Shown: positions 8,795 through 17,022 of the stretch, piece by piece | Layout: each line of letters starts with the position of its first letter | How positions within the stretch are numbered: the first letter of the stretch is position 1 | Assembly: GCA_040119125.1 (NCBI GenBank) | Contig: JBEDTR010000008.1 | Location: forward strand, 183,132-247,131 | Length of the DNA stretch: 64,000 bases | Direction of reading: 5' to 3' | Source of the DNA: Pacificitalea sp040119125 | GTDB taxonomy: Bacteria > Pseudomonadota > Alphaproteobacteria > Rhodobacterales > Rhodobacteraceae | Translations under genes and position numbers: made by a program | Notes under the pieces: generated by a model | What the model was told of the DNA's origin: nothing | Seen by the model: only the letters and a program-made list of their open reading frames with translations | The model's database searches: none

Positions 8795-9859
8795 TTATTT
8801 CCCGCGGCCCGCGATCAATTTTCCCACCAATTGAGCCGTGTAATCCACGATGGGAACGATCCGACCGTAGTTCAGGCGCGTCGGTCCTATTACTCCGACC
8901 GCACCAACGATCTTTCGGTCAGCGTTCATATATGGAGAGACCACCAAAGAGGAACCCGAAAGTGAAAAGAGTTTGTTCTCGGAGCCAATGAAAATGCGCA
9001 CACCCTCGCCCTCATCGGCTGCTTCGAGGAATTCGGCGATATCACGTTTTCGTTCGAGGTCGTCAAACAGCGTCTTGATGCGCTCCAACTCGTCCGCCTC
9101 AGTACCAGCGAGCAGATTCGAGCGGCCCCGCACGATGAGCCGTTCGTAGGTTTCACCCTCATCTTGCCAGATGGCGAGCCCCTGCTCGACCAGCGCATGG
9201 GCCTGATCGCCCAATTCCTGACGCCGCTTGCGAATCTCGGTCGAAATCGCGCGCCGTAATTCGCTAAGCGTGCGCCCCTCGGCCAGCGCATTCAGAAAAT
9301 TCGCCGCTTCCCGCATGGAGGACGGCGTTTGCCCCGGAGCAGGCACGAACACGCGGTTTTCGACATGACCATCGGCAAACACCAGCACCACCAGCGCCCG
9401 GTCGGGGCCCAGTTGCACGAACTCGATATGCTTCACCGGTGCTTCGTGTTTGGGCGCAAGCACGAGACTAGCGACCTGCGTCGTGCCCGATAGCGCCGAT
9501 CCGACCCGGTTCAGCACAGCCGGAATGTCAGGATCGCTGCCGCCAAGCGTTGCGTCGATCTTCTCGCGGTCCATGTCGTCGAGGTCGCGCACCTCCAGCA
9601 GCCCGTCGACGAACATGCGCAGGCCCGTATGAGTCGGCACGCGTCCCGCCGATACATGCGGGCTGCCCAGCAGCCCCATATATTCGAGATCCTGCATGAC
9701 GTTGCGGATCGTCGCCGCCGAAACCTTCTCGGTCATGGTGCGGGTCAGCGAGCGGGAGCCGACCGGATCGCCGGTCGCAAGATAACCCTCCACCACGCGG
9801 CGAAAAACCTCGCGACTGCGTGCGTTCATTTCATCAAGGAGCTTGCTGCCGTCGCTCAT
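8795..9859 (-). CDS. hrcA: Heat-inducible transcription repressor HrcA
   Basis: Repressor that binds CIRCE inverted repeats upstream of chaperone operons. Starting at 9859 it has 354 residues (MSDGSKLLDEMN); a longer reading frame to 9907 adds 16 residues that do not look conserved. An N-terminal winged helix (roughly 1-80, with SREVFRRVVEGYLATGDPVG and SAATIRNVMQDLEYMGLL) is followed by a GAF-like domain ending in VVSPYMNADRKIVGAVGVIG. grpE follows in the same operon. I found no CIRCE sequence in its own upstream region, so autoregulation is not shown here. Confidence 0.95.
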   Translation of the reverse strand: MSDGSKLLDEMNARSREVFRRVVEGYLATGDPVGSRSLTRTMTEKVSAATIRNVMQDLEYMGLLGSPHVSAGRVPTHTGLRMFVDGLLEVRDLDDMDREKIDATLGGSDPDIPAVLNRVGSALSGTTQVASLVLAPKHEAPVKHIEFVQLGPDRALVVLVFADGHVENRVFVPAPGQTPSSMREAANFLNALAEGRTLSELRRAISTEIRKRRQELGDQAHALVEQGLAIWQDEGETYERLIVRGRSNLLAGTEADELERIKTLFDDLERKRDIAEFLEAADEGEGVRIFIGSENKLFSLSGSSLVVSPYMNADRKIVGAVGVIGPTRLNYGRIVPIVDYTAQLVGKLIAGRGK

Positions 9860-9952
9860 TCTACACGGATACCTGTTCGTTATCGGGTGCCTTCCGGCTT
9901 GCATCAAGGCGCCCTGCGGGCCTAGAGGGAGGGCAGAAAAAGGAGACCTCCG

Positions 9953-10663
9953 ATGCGCCCATCAGGCAGAAACGTAAGCGAAATGCGACCGATTTCAATC
10001 GAAACCGGCGTGACCCGCCACGCGGAGGGCTCCTGCCTCATCAAATGTGGTGACACGCATGTCCTGTGCACCGCGACCATCGATGAGCGTGTTCCGCCGT
10101 TTTTGAAAAACAGCGGCCTTGGCTGGGTCACCGCCGAATACGGCATGCTGCCGCGCGCGACGCATACCCGTATGCGCCGCGAGGCCAAAAATGGCCAGAG
10201 CGGTCGCACGCAGGAAATTCAGCGTCTAATCGGTCGGTCGCTGCGGGCCGGGATTGACCGGGTCGCCCTGGGCGAACGCCAGATCGTCGTCGATTGCGAC
10301 GTGATCCAGGCCGATGGCGGCACCCGCTGCGCGTCGATCACCGGCGGCTGGGTCGCGCTGAAGCTGGCGATTGCCAAGCTGATGAAAGCCGGGCTCATCA
10401 CATCCGACCCGATGACCGACAATGTCGCCGCTGTCAGCTGTGGCATTTATGCGGGGCAAACCGTGGTTGATCTGGACTACGCCGAGGACAGCGAAGCGGG
10501 CACGGACGGCAATTTCGTCATGACCGGCTCCGGCAAACTGATCGAACTACAGGCCAGCGCCGAGGGCGCGACATTCTCGCGCCAGCAATTCAACGAGTTG
10601 CTCGACCTTGCCGAAGCAGGCGTGGCCGAACTGGTCGCAGCACAGAACGCAGCGGTGGCATAA
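9953..10663 (+). CDS. rph: Ribonuclease PH
   Basis: Phosphorolytic 3'-5' exoribonuclease that trims tRNA 3' ends. The 236 residues are family length. The N-terminal MRPSGR, then GLGWVTAEYGMLPRAT and the tRNA/phosphate-binding region QSGRTQEIQRLIGRSLRA are diagnostic, and GTDGNFVMTGSGKLIELQ ends the core. A strong ribosome binding site (AAGGAGA) precedes the ATG. It diverges from hrcA, and its TAA overlaps the rdgB ATG by one base, so the two are translationally coupled. Confidence 0.97.
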   Translation: MRPSGRNVSEMRPISIETGVTRHAEGSCLIKCGDTHVLCTATIDERVPPFLKNSGLGWVTAEYGMLPRATHTRMRREAKNGQSGRTQEIQRLIGRSLRAGIDRVALGERQIVVDCDVIQADGGTRCASITGGWVALKLAIAKLMKAGLITSDPMTDNVAAVSCGIYAGQTVVDLDYAEDSEAGTDGNFVMTGSGKLIELQASAEGATFSRQQFNELLDLAEAGVAELVAAQNAAVA

Positions 10664-11274
10664 TGCGGCGCTTCGACGGAGACCGGCTGATTATCGCATC
10701 GCATAACGCGGGCAAGATCCGCGAAATCGGGGCGCTGCTGGAGCCGTTCGGCATCACCGTGTCATCCGTGGCCGAGCTGGGCTATGACGAACCGGAAGAA
10801 ACCGAAGACACATTCGCCGGTAACGCCCGGATCAAGGCGCATGCCGCCGCAAAGGCAAGCGGCCTGCCCGCACTGGCCGATGATAGCGGGCTGATGGTCG
10901 ATGCGCTGGATGGTCAGCCGGGTGTCTATACTGCCGATTGGGCCGAAACCGGCAGTGGTCGCGACTTCATGATGGCAATGACCAAGGTGCATGATCTGGT
11001 CGTCGCCAAGGACGCCCCTGCCCCACATCGCGCGCAGTTCTGCTGCACATTGTGTGTGGCGTGGCCCGACGGTCATGACGAGTTGTTCGAAGGCACTGTC
11101 GACGGACAATTGGTCTGGCCAATCCGCGGCGCGGATGGTTTCGGATTCGACCCCATGTTTCAACCTGAGGGTGAGTCGGAGACGTTCGGTGAGATGGCGC
11201 CCGCGCGTAAACACGCCATGAGCCACCGCGCCGATGCCTTTGCCAAACTGGTCGCAGGGTGCTTTGACCGCTGA
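10663..11274 (+). CDS. rdgB: XTP/dITP diphosphatase (non-canonical purine NTP pyrophosphatase)
   Basis: House-cleaning enzyme of the HAM1/RdgB family; hydrolyses dITP, dXTP and ITP to monophosphates, keeping deaminated purines out of DNA. The 203 residues include the N-terminal IIASHNAGKIREI substrate loop, ADDSGLMVDALDGQPGVY and GFGFDPMF, with the C-terminal KHAMSHRADAF. The first base of its ATG is the last base of the rph stop. It overlaps the following hemW start region, so rph-rdgB-hemW is one operon. Confidence 0.96.
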   Translation: MRRFDGDRLIIASHNAGKIREIGALLEPFGITVSSVAELGYDEPEETEDTFAGNARIKAHAAAKASGLPALADDSGLMVDALDGQPGVYTADWAETGSGRDFMMAMTKVHDLVVAKDAPAPHRAQFCCTLCVAWPDGHDELFEGTVDGQLVWPIRGADGFGFDPMFQPEGESETFGEMAPARKHAMSHRADAFAKLVAGCFDR

Positions 11275-12442
11275 TCGCGATCAGATCGAAGACTGGCGCC
11301 ACGGCGGCTTCGGTCTCTATCTGCACTGGCCGTTTTGTCAGGCGAAATGTCCCTATTGCGACTTTAACAGTCACGTCACCGCCTCAATCGATCAGAAACG
11401 CTGGGCTCGTGCCTATGTAGCCGAAATCGCGCGCATTGGCGCAGAGACTCCCGGTCGCATCCTCGGCTCGGTGTTTTTCGGGGGCGGCACGCCCAGCCTC
11501 ATGACGCCCGAAACAGTGGCCGAGATCATGGACGCCGTGCGGCGCACATGGCCGCAGTCAAACGATTGGGAGGTCACGCTGGAGGCCAACCCAACGTCTG
11601 TCGAGGCCGGACGCTTTCGCGGCTACCGGGAAGCGGGCGTGAACCGGATCTCAATGGGTATTCAGGCATTGAATGACGTAGATTTGCGTCAGTTGGGGCG
11701 CATGCACACGGTCGCGGAAGCGCGCGCTGCGTTCGACATCGCTCGCACGACGTTTGATCGGGTGTCATTCGATCTGATCTACGCCCGGCAGAACCAGACC
11801 GCCGCGCAATGGCGTTCCGAATTGACCGAAGCACTATCGATGGCGGTCGATCACCTGTCGCTCTACCAACTTACCATTGAGGACGGCACCGCTTTTGGGG
11901 ATCGCTACGCCGCCGGTCGCCTGCGCGGTCTGCCGGATGAGGACAGCGCCGCCGACCTATGGGAGATCACCCAAGACCTGACCACGGCAGCCGGTATGGC
12001 AGGATACGAAGTGTCGAACCACGCGCGCGATGGCGCGGAATCACGGCATAACAGTCTCTATTGGCGCTATGGGGACTATGCTGGGATCGGTCCGGGGGCA
12101 CATGGCCGCCTGACCCTGAATGGACAGCGTATGGCGACCGAAGCGCCCCGCCAACCCGGCGCATGGATCAACGCGGTGGAGCAGCAGGGCCGGGCCGAAC
12201 TGCCGCGCGACGCGCTCTCCGGTCCCGATCAAGCCACCGAATACCTGTTGATGAGCCTGCGCTTGACCGAAGGCAGCGACTTACGCCGCTATCGGGACAT
12301 GGCCGGCGCCCCCCTGCCCGCCCAGCCGCTCGACGACTACATCGCCGATGGCCTGCTGTGCCGCGATGGCGACCGCATTGCTGCCACTGCGCAAGGACGA
12401 CCGCTATTGAACGGTATCCTTCGGGGGCTACTATCGCACTGA
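11264..12442 (+). CDS. hemW: Radical SAM family heme chaperone HemW
   Basis: Radical SAM protein of the HemW group, a heme-binding protein proposed to insert heme into respiratory enzymes, formerly annotated as oxygen-independent coproporphyrinogen oxidase. The GGFGLYLHWPF segment leads into the cluster motif CQAKCPYC (Cys25, 29, 32 from the TTG start), which fits HemW. GTPSLM and the SLYQLTIEDGTAF region are also typical. Start choice is uncertain: TTG 11264, with AGGG four bases upstream, overlaps rdgB by 11 bases; ATG 11234 overlaps more and lacks a ribosome binding site. Length from TTG is 392 residues. Confidence 0.9.
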   Translation: MTADRDQIEDWRHGGFGLYLHWPFCQAKCPYCDFNSHVTASIDQKRWARAYVAEIARIGAETPGRILGSVFFGGGTPSLMTPETVAEIMDAVRRTWPQSNDWEVTLEANPTSVEAGRFRGYREAGVNRISMGIQALNDVDLRQLGRMHTVAEARAAFDIARTTFDRVSFDLIYARQNQTAAQWRSELTEALSMAVDHLSLYQLTIEDGTAFGDRYAAGRLRGLPDEDSAADLWEITQDLTTAAGMAGYEVSNHARDGAESRHNSLYWRYGDYAGIGPGAHGRLTLNGQRMATEAPRQPGAWINAVEQQGRAELPRDALSGPDQATEYLLMSLRLTEGSDLRRYRDMAGAPLPAQPLDDYIADGLLCRDGDRIAATAQGRPLLNGILRGLLSH

Positions 12443-12476
12443 CCCGCCATCCCGGCGCGGGCAGGATTACGATTTC

Positions 12477-12881
12477 ATGCGTGCACTTTGGATTATTTTC
12501 GGCTTTGCGGCGCTGCTGTTGGGCACCGTCGGCATCGTTCTACCGCTCCTACCGACGGTGCCCTTTCTGCTGCTGGCCGCGTTCTGCTTTGCCCAAGGTT
12601 CAGACCGATTGCATCACTGGCTGATCACCCATCCAAAGCTCGGACCACCTATCCTTGACTGGCAGGAAAACGGCGCGATTTCACGCCGGGCCAAGGTGAT
12701 GGCCACGGCATCCATCGCATTTGTTTTTGGGATATCACTGGCGCTCGGGCTGGCCTGGAAGCTGATCGCGATCCAGGCCATCACCCTGAGCTGCGTGATG
12801 GTGTTTATCTGGTCACGTCCAGAGGGGAAGCGGACAGCAATCGGCACAGCGCATCAAGATCTTCGAGATCGCGGTAGTTGA
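12477..12881 (+). CDS. YbaN/DUF454-family inner membrane protein
   Basis: Small membrane protein of the YbaN (DUF454) family, function unknown. The 134 residues start with a hydrophobic helix (about 3-24) containing the family signature GTVGIVLPLLPTVPFLLLAA, then the FAQGSDRLHHWL and HPKLGPPILDW segments, then two more hydrophobic stretches at about 80-112. Its last 77 bases overlap the 3' end of parB on the opposite strand, an unusually long convergent overlap that may mean the true end of function is earlier or that the two transcripts interfere. It follows hemW by 34 bp. Confidence 0.85.
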   Translation: MRALWIIFGFAALLLGTVGIVLPLLPTVPFLLLAAFCFAQGSDRLHHWLITHPKLGPPILDWQENGAISRRAKVMATASIAFVFGISLALGLAWKLIAIQAITLSCVMVFIWSRPEGKRTAIGTAHQDLRDRGS

Positions 12882-13716
12882 TCACCAGTTTACCGTCCCC
12901 CTTCTCAGCATGGTCAATACTGACCTTAAGCCCAAGGTTTGCGGTCAGATCCGACTCAAGCGCACGGGTATCCGCGTCTTTCTCCTGACGAGGGCTGCGC
13001 GGTTTTGCGGGCTTCGGATCACCGACACGCTTCACCAGTGCTTCGGTCTCCCGGACGGAGAGCCTTTTTTGCACCACGATCTGCGCAAGCTCCGACGGAT
13101 TGTCGGCCGTGATCAGTGCCCGCGCGTGACCCGCGGACAGTTCGTTACGGCGCAAGAGCATCTGCACATCTTCGGGAAGGTTCAGCAGACGCATCAGATT
13201 GGCGATATGGCTGCGGCTTTTGGATAGCGCCTTGGCCAGCTGCTCCTGCGTATGACCGAAACGATCGATAAGCTGACGATACCCCAGCGCCTCTTCCACA
13301 GCATTCAGATCGGCGCGCTGAATGTTCTCGATGATCGCGACTTCCAACACCTCAGTGTCGGTGAATTCACGCACGATGACAGGCACTTCGTGCAATTGGG
13401 CCAACTGGGCAGCACGCCAGCGGCGCTCACCCGCGACGATTTCCCACGCGATCTTGCCACGCGGATTGGCTCGCACGATCAAGGGCTGAATAATGCCCTT
13501 TTCACGGAGCGATGCCGCCAGCTCGCGCAAGGAATCCTCGCTGAAATCACGGCGGGGCTGATCGGGGTTCGGCTCGATCGTTTCGACCGGCAGGCTACGC
13601 TCGGCCTTCATCGGTTCCGCCTGTGGCGCGTCGGTCCGTTCATCAAGTGATACATCTGCCATCAAAGCCGACAAACCTCGGCCCAGTCCTCTTGTTTTCT
13701 TTTTATTATCAGTCAT
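12805..13716 (-). CDS. parB: Chromosome-partitioning protein ParB
   Basis: CTP-dependent DNA clamp that loads at parS sites and, with ParA, segregates the origin region. 303 residues: basic N-terminal TRGLGRGLSALMADV (ParA-stimulating end), the CTP-binding N-domain with NPDQPRRDF and GERRWRAAQL, the helix-turn-helix region LAKALSKSRSHIANLMRLL, and a C-terminal dimerisation domain. The ATG follows directly on the parA stop, with no gap. Two perfect parS sites lie 1.4 and 3.3 kb away, within rsmG and mnmG. Confidence 0.97.
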   Translation of the reverse strand: MTDNKKKTRGLGRGLSALMADVSLDERTDAPQAEPMKAERSLPVETIEPNPDQPRRDFSEDSLRELAASLREKGIIQPLIVRANPRGKIAWEIVAGERRWRAAQLAQLHEVPVIVREFTDTEVLEVAIIENIQRADLNAVEEALGYRQLIDRFGHTQEQLAKALSKSRSHIANLMRLLNLPEDVQMLLRRNELSAGHARALITADNPSELAQIVVQKRLSVRETEALVKRVGDPKPAKPRSPRQEKDADTRALESDLTANLGLKVSIDHAEKGDGKLVINYRDLEDLDALCRLLSASPLDVTR

Positions 13717-14532
13717 TTAGGTCTCCTGCTCAAGCTTTACGCCCGCCCGCTCCAACATCTCTCTTGCCAGCGACCTATAGGCGGTGCTGCCCTTCGACGC
13801 AGTATCATAGGACAACACGGGCTGGGAAAACGACGGCGCTTCACTGATCCTGACATTACGCGGGACACGGGTCTTGAAGACCAACTCACCCAGCGCATCG
13901 CGCGCATCGGTCTCAACCTGCTGGGATAAATTGTTGCGCCCATCAAACATGGTCAGAACAACCCCCTCGATCCTTAGATCCGGATTGGCCGAGGCACGGA
14001 TCTCGCGCAGCGTGAGCATCAACTGCGACAAGCCTTCGAGCGCAAAGAACTCCGACTGCAGCGGAACGAGTACTGAATTCGCCGCGACCATGGCATTTAC
14101 CGTAAGTAAATTGAGCGATGGCGGGCAATCAATCAGGATGTAATCGAGCTCGTAACGGTCGAGCCCCGAACTCCTCAATGCGTCATGAAGAAGAAAGCTA
14201 CGCTTCTCGTTCGAGACGAGTTGGATATCGGCGGAACTCAGATCGGTCGTTGCGGGAGCAAGGAACAGCCCGTCGATCCCGGTGTGCACAACGACCGTCT
14301 CGATCGGAGCGTCGTCTATCAACAGGTCATATGTCGTTGCTTGTCGAGCAGCAGCGTCGGCCCCCAATCCCGTCGAAGCGTTTCCTTGTGGGTCCAGATC
14401 TACGAGAAGAACATTATGACCCAGCTCGACCAAAGCCGCAGAAAGATTGATAGCGGTCGTCGTCTTCCCAACCCCGCCCTTCTGATTGACGATCGCGACA
14501 ATTTTCGCGGATTCAGTTCTTGAATCAGACAC
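13717..14532 (-). CDS. parA: Chromosome-partitioning ATPase ParA
   Basis: Walker-type ATPase that moves ParB-parS complexes along the nucleoid. 271 residues, with the deviant Walker A motif KGGVGKTTT at 18-26, VDLDPQGNAS near 45-54, and the Walker B region YILIDCPPSLN. No N-terminal HTH, so this is the chromosomal type. Its start overlaps the end of rsmG by 8 bases and parB follows with no gap: mnmE-mnmG-rsmG-parA-parB is a tight minus-strand cluster. Confidence 0.97.
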   Translation of the reverse strand: MSDSRTESAKIVAIVNQKGGVGKTTTAINLSAALVELGHNVLLVDLDPQGNASTGLGADAAARQATTYDLLIDDAPIETVVVHTGIDGLFLAPATTDLSSADIQLVSNEKRSFLLHDALRSSGLDRYELDYILIDCPPSLNLLTVNAMVAANSVLVPLQSEFFALEGLSQLMLTLREIRASANPDLRIEGVVLTMFDGRNNLSQQVETDARDALGELVFKTRVPRNVRISEAPSFSQPVLSYDTASKGSTAYRSLAREMLERAGVKLEQET

Positions 14533-15142
14533 GCGCGATAGCTCCCAAGGAAAGAATGACGGCGTTCGGGTCGGTTTGGCTCGTCGTTTTCTGAAGTGAG
14601 AATGACCAGTTTACAAGTGCCGCGTCTAACTCGGCTTTGTAATTGGCGCCCTTTTGGAACAGGCAGACTGTGTCGGGATCGCGAAATGGTGCTGACAAGG
14701 CAAGAAGTCTGTCGAGCGGGGCCAATGCGCGTGCGGAAATCACAGCCGCCGGTGGTAGTTCGGCGTCCTCTATACGCTGGGGCAGAACATTCGCTTTCGT
14801 CTGTGTTTCCCGCAAGACGGTTCTTAAGAACTCACATTTTCGCCGGTCCGCTTCTATAAAGGAGAAATTCAGGTCCGGGGCCTGCTCTTGCGCGATGATT
14901 GCACAGACCAGCCCTGGAAAACCCCCGCCGGTGCCAATATCGATCCAACTACCTTCTCGACGCCCAAGGGCGAATACTTGAGCGGAATCGACGATGTGAC
15001 GTGCCCACAAGTCAGATATCGTCGACGGGGCGATGAGGTTAATGGACTTGTTCCACTTCTCGAGCAACCCAGCGTATAACTCAAGCCGCTCGATTGTTTC
15101 ACGTGAAACATTTACCCCTGCTATCTCTTGATCGAAGCTCAC
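14525..15142 (-). CDS. rsmG: 16S rRNA (guanine527-N7)-methyltransferase RsmG
   Basis: SAM-dependent methyltransferase acting on G527 of 16S rRNA; loss gives low-level streptomycin resistance in several bacteria. 205 residues with NVSRETIERLELYAGLLEKW, the HIVDSAQV segment, the SAM-binding DIGTGGGFPGLV, and SARALAPLDRLL. A perfect parS site is embedded in its coding sequence near the start and specifies part of the VSRET segment. Its start overlaps the mnmG stop by four bases and its end overlaps parA. Confidence 0.96.
   Translation of the reverse strand: MSFDQEIAGVNVSRETIERLELYAGLLEKWNKSINLIAPSTISDLWARHIVDSAQVFALGRREGSWIDIGTGGGFPGLVCAIIAQEQAPDLNFSFIEADRRKCEFLRTVLRETQTKANVLPQRIEDAELPPAAVISARALAPLDRLLALSAPFRDPDTVCLFQKGANYKAELDAALVNWSFSLQKTTSQTDPNAVILSLGAIARV
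15095..15110. other. parS: parS site (perfect 16-bp palindrome), inside rsmG
   Basis: TGTTTCACGTGAAACA, identical to the consensus ParB-binding site. It lies inside rsmG, where it encodes part of the VSRET segment, about 1.4 kb upstream of parB and 5.2 kb from the proposed oriC. Confidence 0.95.
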
Positions 15143-17019
15143 GCCGAGACCTTCCGGTCCAGCTTCCGAATGCAGGATAGGAGCAAGGTAAGCGCTGCAG
15201 GGGTCATACCGCCAATTCGCGCGGCCTGGGCGAGCGTTTCCGGCCTGGAACTTACTAACTTAGCTTTCAATTCATTCGAAAGCCCCGAAATTTCCGAAAA
15301 GTCGAAGCCGTTCGGGATTATGAGAGCTTCATCTCGCCGAAGATTGGCGACGTCTTTCTGCTGACGGTCTACATAGTTCCGATAAAGCGCATCCCGCGAT
15401 AACTGTCGTAGGATCTCTGCATCACTGCAACCCAAGTCGACCCCAAGTTTGGCAAGGGTATCTACGTCAGCACCAGGAAGTGCCAGAGCGGAATACAGGT
15501 CGCGCTTCGGACCGTCGGCGTTAACGCGAACACCAACCTCTGACAGCGCTCGCGAACTGACCTTGAGCGACTGCAATTCTTCTGTGGTGCGGGACAGCTT
15601 TTCCAATTTCTTCTGAAACGCCACACGCCGTCCCTCACCGACCACCCCAAGCTCGATTCCCTGCGCAGTCAATCTCTGATCGGCATTATCCGCGCGGAGC
15701 GAGAGCCGAAATTCAGCCCTTGAGGTAAACATCCGATAGGGTTCAGCGACACCGTGCGTGATAAGATCGTCGACCATCACCCCGATATAAGACTCTGTTC
15801 GGCTGAAATGGTGACGCTCTCCGCCCGCAGCAGCCAGCGCGCCGTTGATGCCCGCAACAAGCCCCTGGGCAGCTGCTTCCTCATATCCTGTCGTTCCGTT
15901 TATTTGCCCGGCGAGGAACAAGCCGGGAACGTCACGAAGCTCGAGCGACGCATCAAGCGCGCGAGGATCGATGTAATCATATTCGATCGCGTAGCCGGGC
16001 TGCAAAATCTCGACATTCTCTAATCCAACGACAGATCGGACGTAGTCCGTCTGGACGTCGACAGGCAATGAAGTCGAAATCCCATTGGGATAAACCGTGT
16101 CGTCGTCCAGCCCCTCAGGTTCCAGAAAGATCTGGTGCGAATTCTTATCCGCGAACCGAACGACCTTATCTTCGATGGATGGACAATAGCGTGGCCCGAC
16201 CCCGGAGATATGGCCCCCATACATAGCCGAGCGAGATAGATTTGTGCGAATAATGTCGTGGGTCTGGGAGTTCGTATGCGTAATCCCGCAAGCGATCTGG
16301 CGGGCCGCCGGTGCGCCGCTCGACAGGAAAGAAAACAGCACTGGGTCATCGTCGCCGGGCTGTGCCTCAAGCTTAGACCATTCGATTGTGCGCCCGTTCA
16401 GCCTCGGCGGCGTTCCAGTTTTCAGCCTACCAAGAGGTAGCTCAAGGCTATCCAACCGTTCGGCAAGGCGGACGGAAGCAGGGTTGCCCATCCTCCCCCC
16501 AAGCCGAGTTACATCGCCGATGTGGATAACACCGCGCAAAAAAGTTCCGGTCGTCAAAATTGTAGATGCTGCGCGAATTTGACTATCGTCTGACAACACC
16601 ACGCCATTGACGCGCCCATTTTCGTAGATCAGGTCTGCAACTTCGCCCTGAACGACGGTAAGGTTCGGGGTCGCTGAAATTTCCAGCTGCATCTTTTCCC
16701 GATAACGCTTGCGATCAGCCTGCGCACGCGGACCTTGAACTGCAGGGCCCTTCTTTCGGTTCAGCAAGCGAAACTGGATTCCAGCGTAATCGGCGACGCG
16801 GCCCATAAGGCCATCGAGAGCATCAATCTCACGGACAAGATGACCTTTACCGAGGCCGCCAATCGCGGGGTTGCAGGACATAACGCCCAGGTCGGTGGCA
16901 TTCATCGTCACCAGCACCGTTCGCGCACTCATGCGCGCGGCAGCATGCGCGGCATCTGCACCGGCATGACCGCCACCGATCACCACAACGTCGAAATCAA
17001 GATGTTTCACGTGAAACAT
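15139..17019 (-). CDS. mnmG: tRNA uridine-5-carboxymethylaminomethyl modification enzyme MnmG
   Basis: FAD protein that works with MnmE to install the (carboxymethyl)aminomethyl group at C5 of wobble U34 in several tRNAs. 626 residues. Starts MFHVKHLDFDVVVIGGGHAGADAA: the Rossmann GGGHAG motif binds FAD. The conserved GLGKGHLVREIDALDG, GPRAQADRKRY, and GTFLRGVIHIG blocks are present and the C-terminal domain is complete. The start codon itself is inside a perfect parS site, so MFHVKH is parS-encoded. Only 3 bp separate it from the mnmE stop. Confidence 0.97.
   Translation of the reverse strand: MFHVKHLDFDVVVIGGGHAGADAAHAAARMSARTVLVTMNATDLGVMSCNPAIGGLGKGHLVREIDALDGLMGRVADYAGIQFRLLNRKKGPAVQGPRAQADRKRYREKMQLEISATPNLTVVQGEVADLIYENGRVNGVVLSDDSQIRAASTILTTGTFLRGVIHIGDVTRLGGRMGNPASVRLAERLDSLELPLGRLKTGTPPRLNGRTIEWSKLEAQPGDDDPVLFSFLSSGAPAARQIACGITHTNSQTHDIIRTNLSRSAMYGGHISGVGPRYCPSIEDKVVRFADKNSHQIFLEPEGLDDDTVYPNGISTSLPVDVQTDYVRSVVGLENVEILQPGYAIEYDYIDPRALDASLELRDVPGLFLAGQINGTTGYEEAAAQGLVAGINGALAAAGGERHHFSRTESYIGVMVDDLITHGVAEPYRMFTSRAEFRLSLRADNADQRLTAQGIELGVVGEGRRVAFQKKLEKLSRTTEELQSLKVSSRALSEVGVRVNADGPKRDLYSALALPGADVDTLAKLGVDLGCSDAEILRQLSRDALYRNYVDRQQKDVANLRRDEALIIPNGFDFSEISGLSNELKAKLVSSRPETLAQAARIGGMTPAALTLLLSCIRKLDRKVSA
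17003..17018. other. parS: parS site (perfect 16-bp palindrome), at the mnmG start codon
   Basis: TGTTTCACGTGAAACA again, one base inside the mnmG initiation codon; it encodes nearly all of the MFHVKH N-terminus. About 3.3 kb from oriC. ParB loading here would sit directly over mnmG translation-initiation DNA. Confidence 0.95.
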
Positions 17020-17022
17020 TCC

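Noticed and set aside
9860..9952. Possible CIRCE element for HrcA
   Set aside because: I searched the hrcA upstream region for the TTAGCACTC/GAGTGCTAA inverted repeat and found none.
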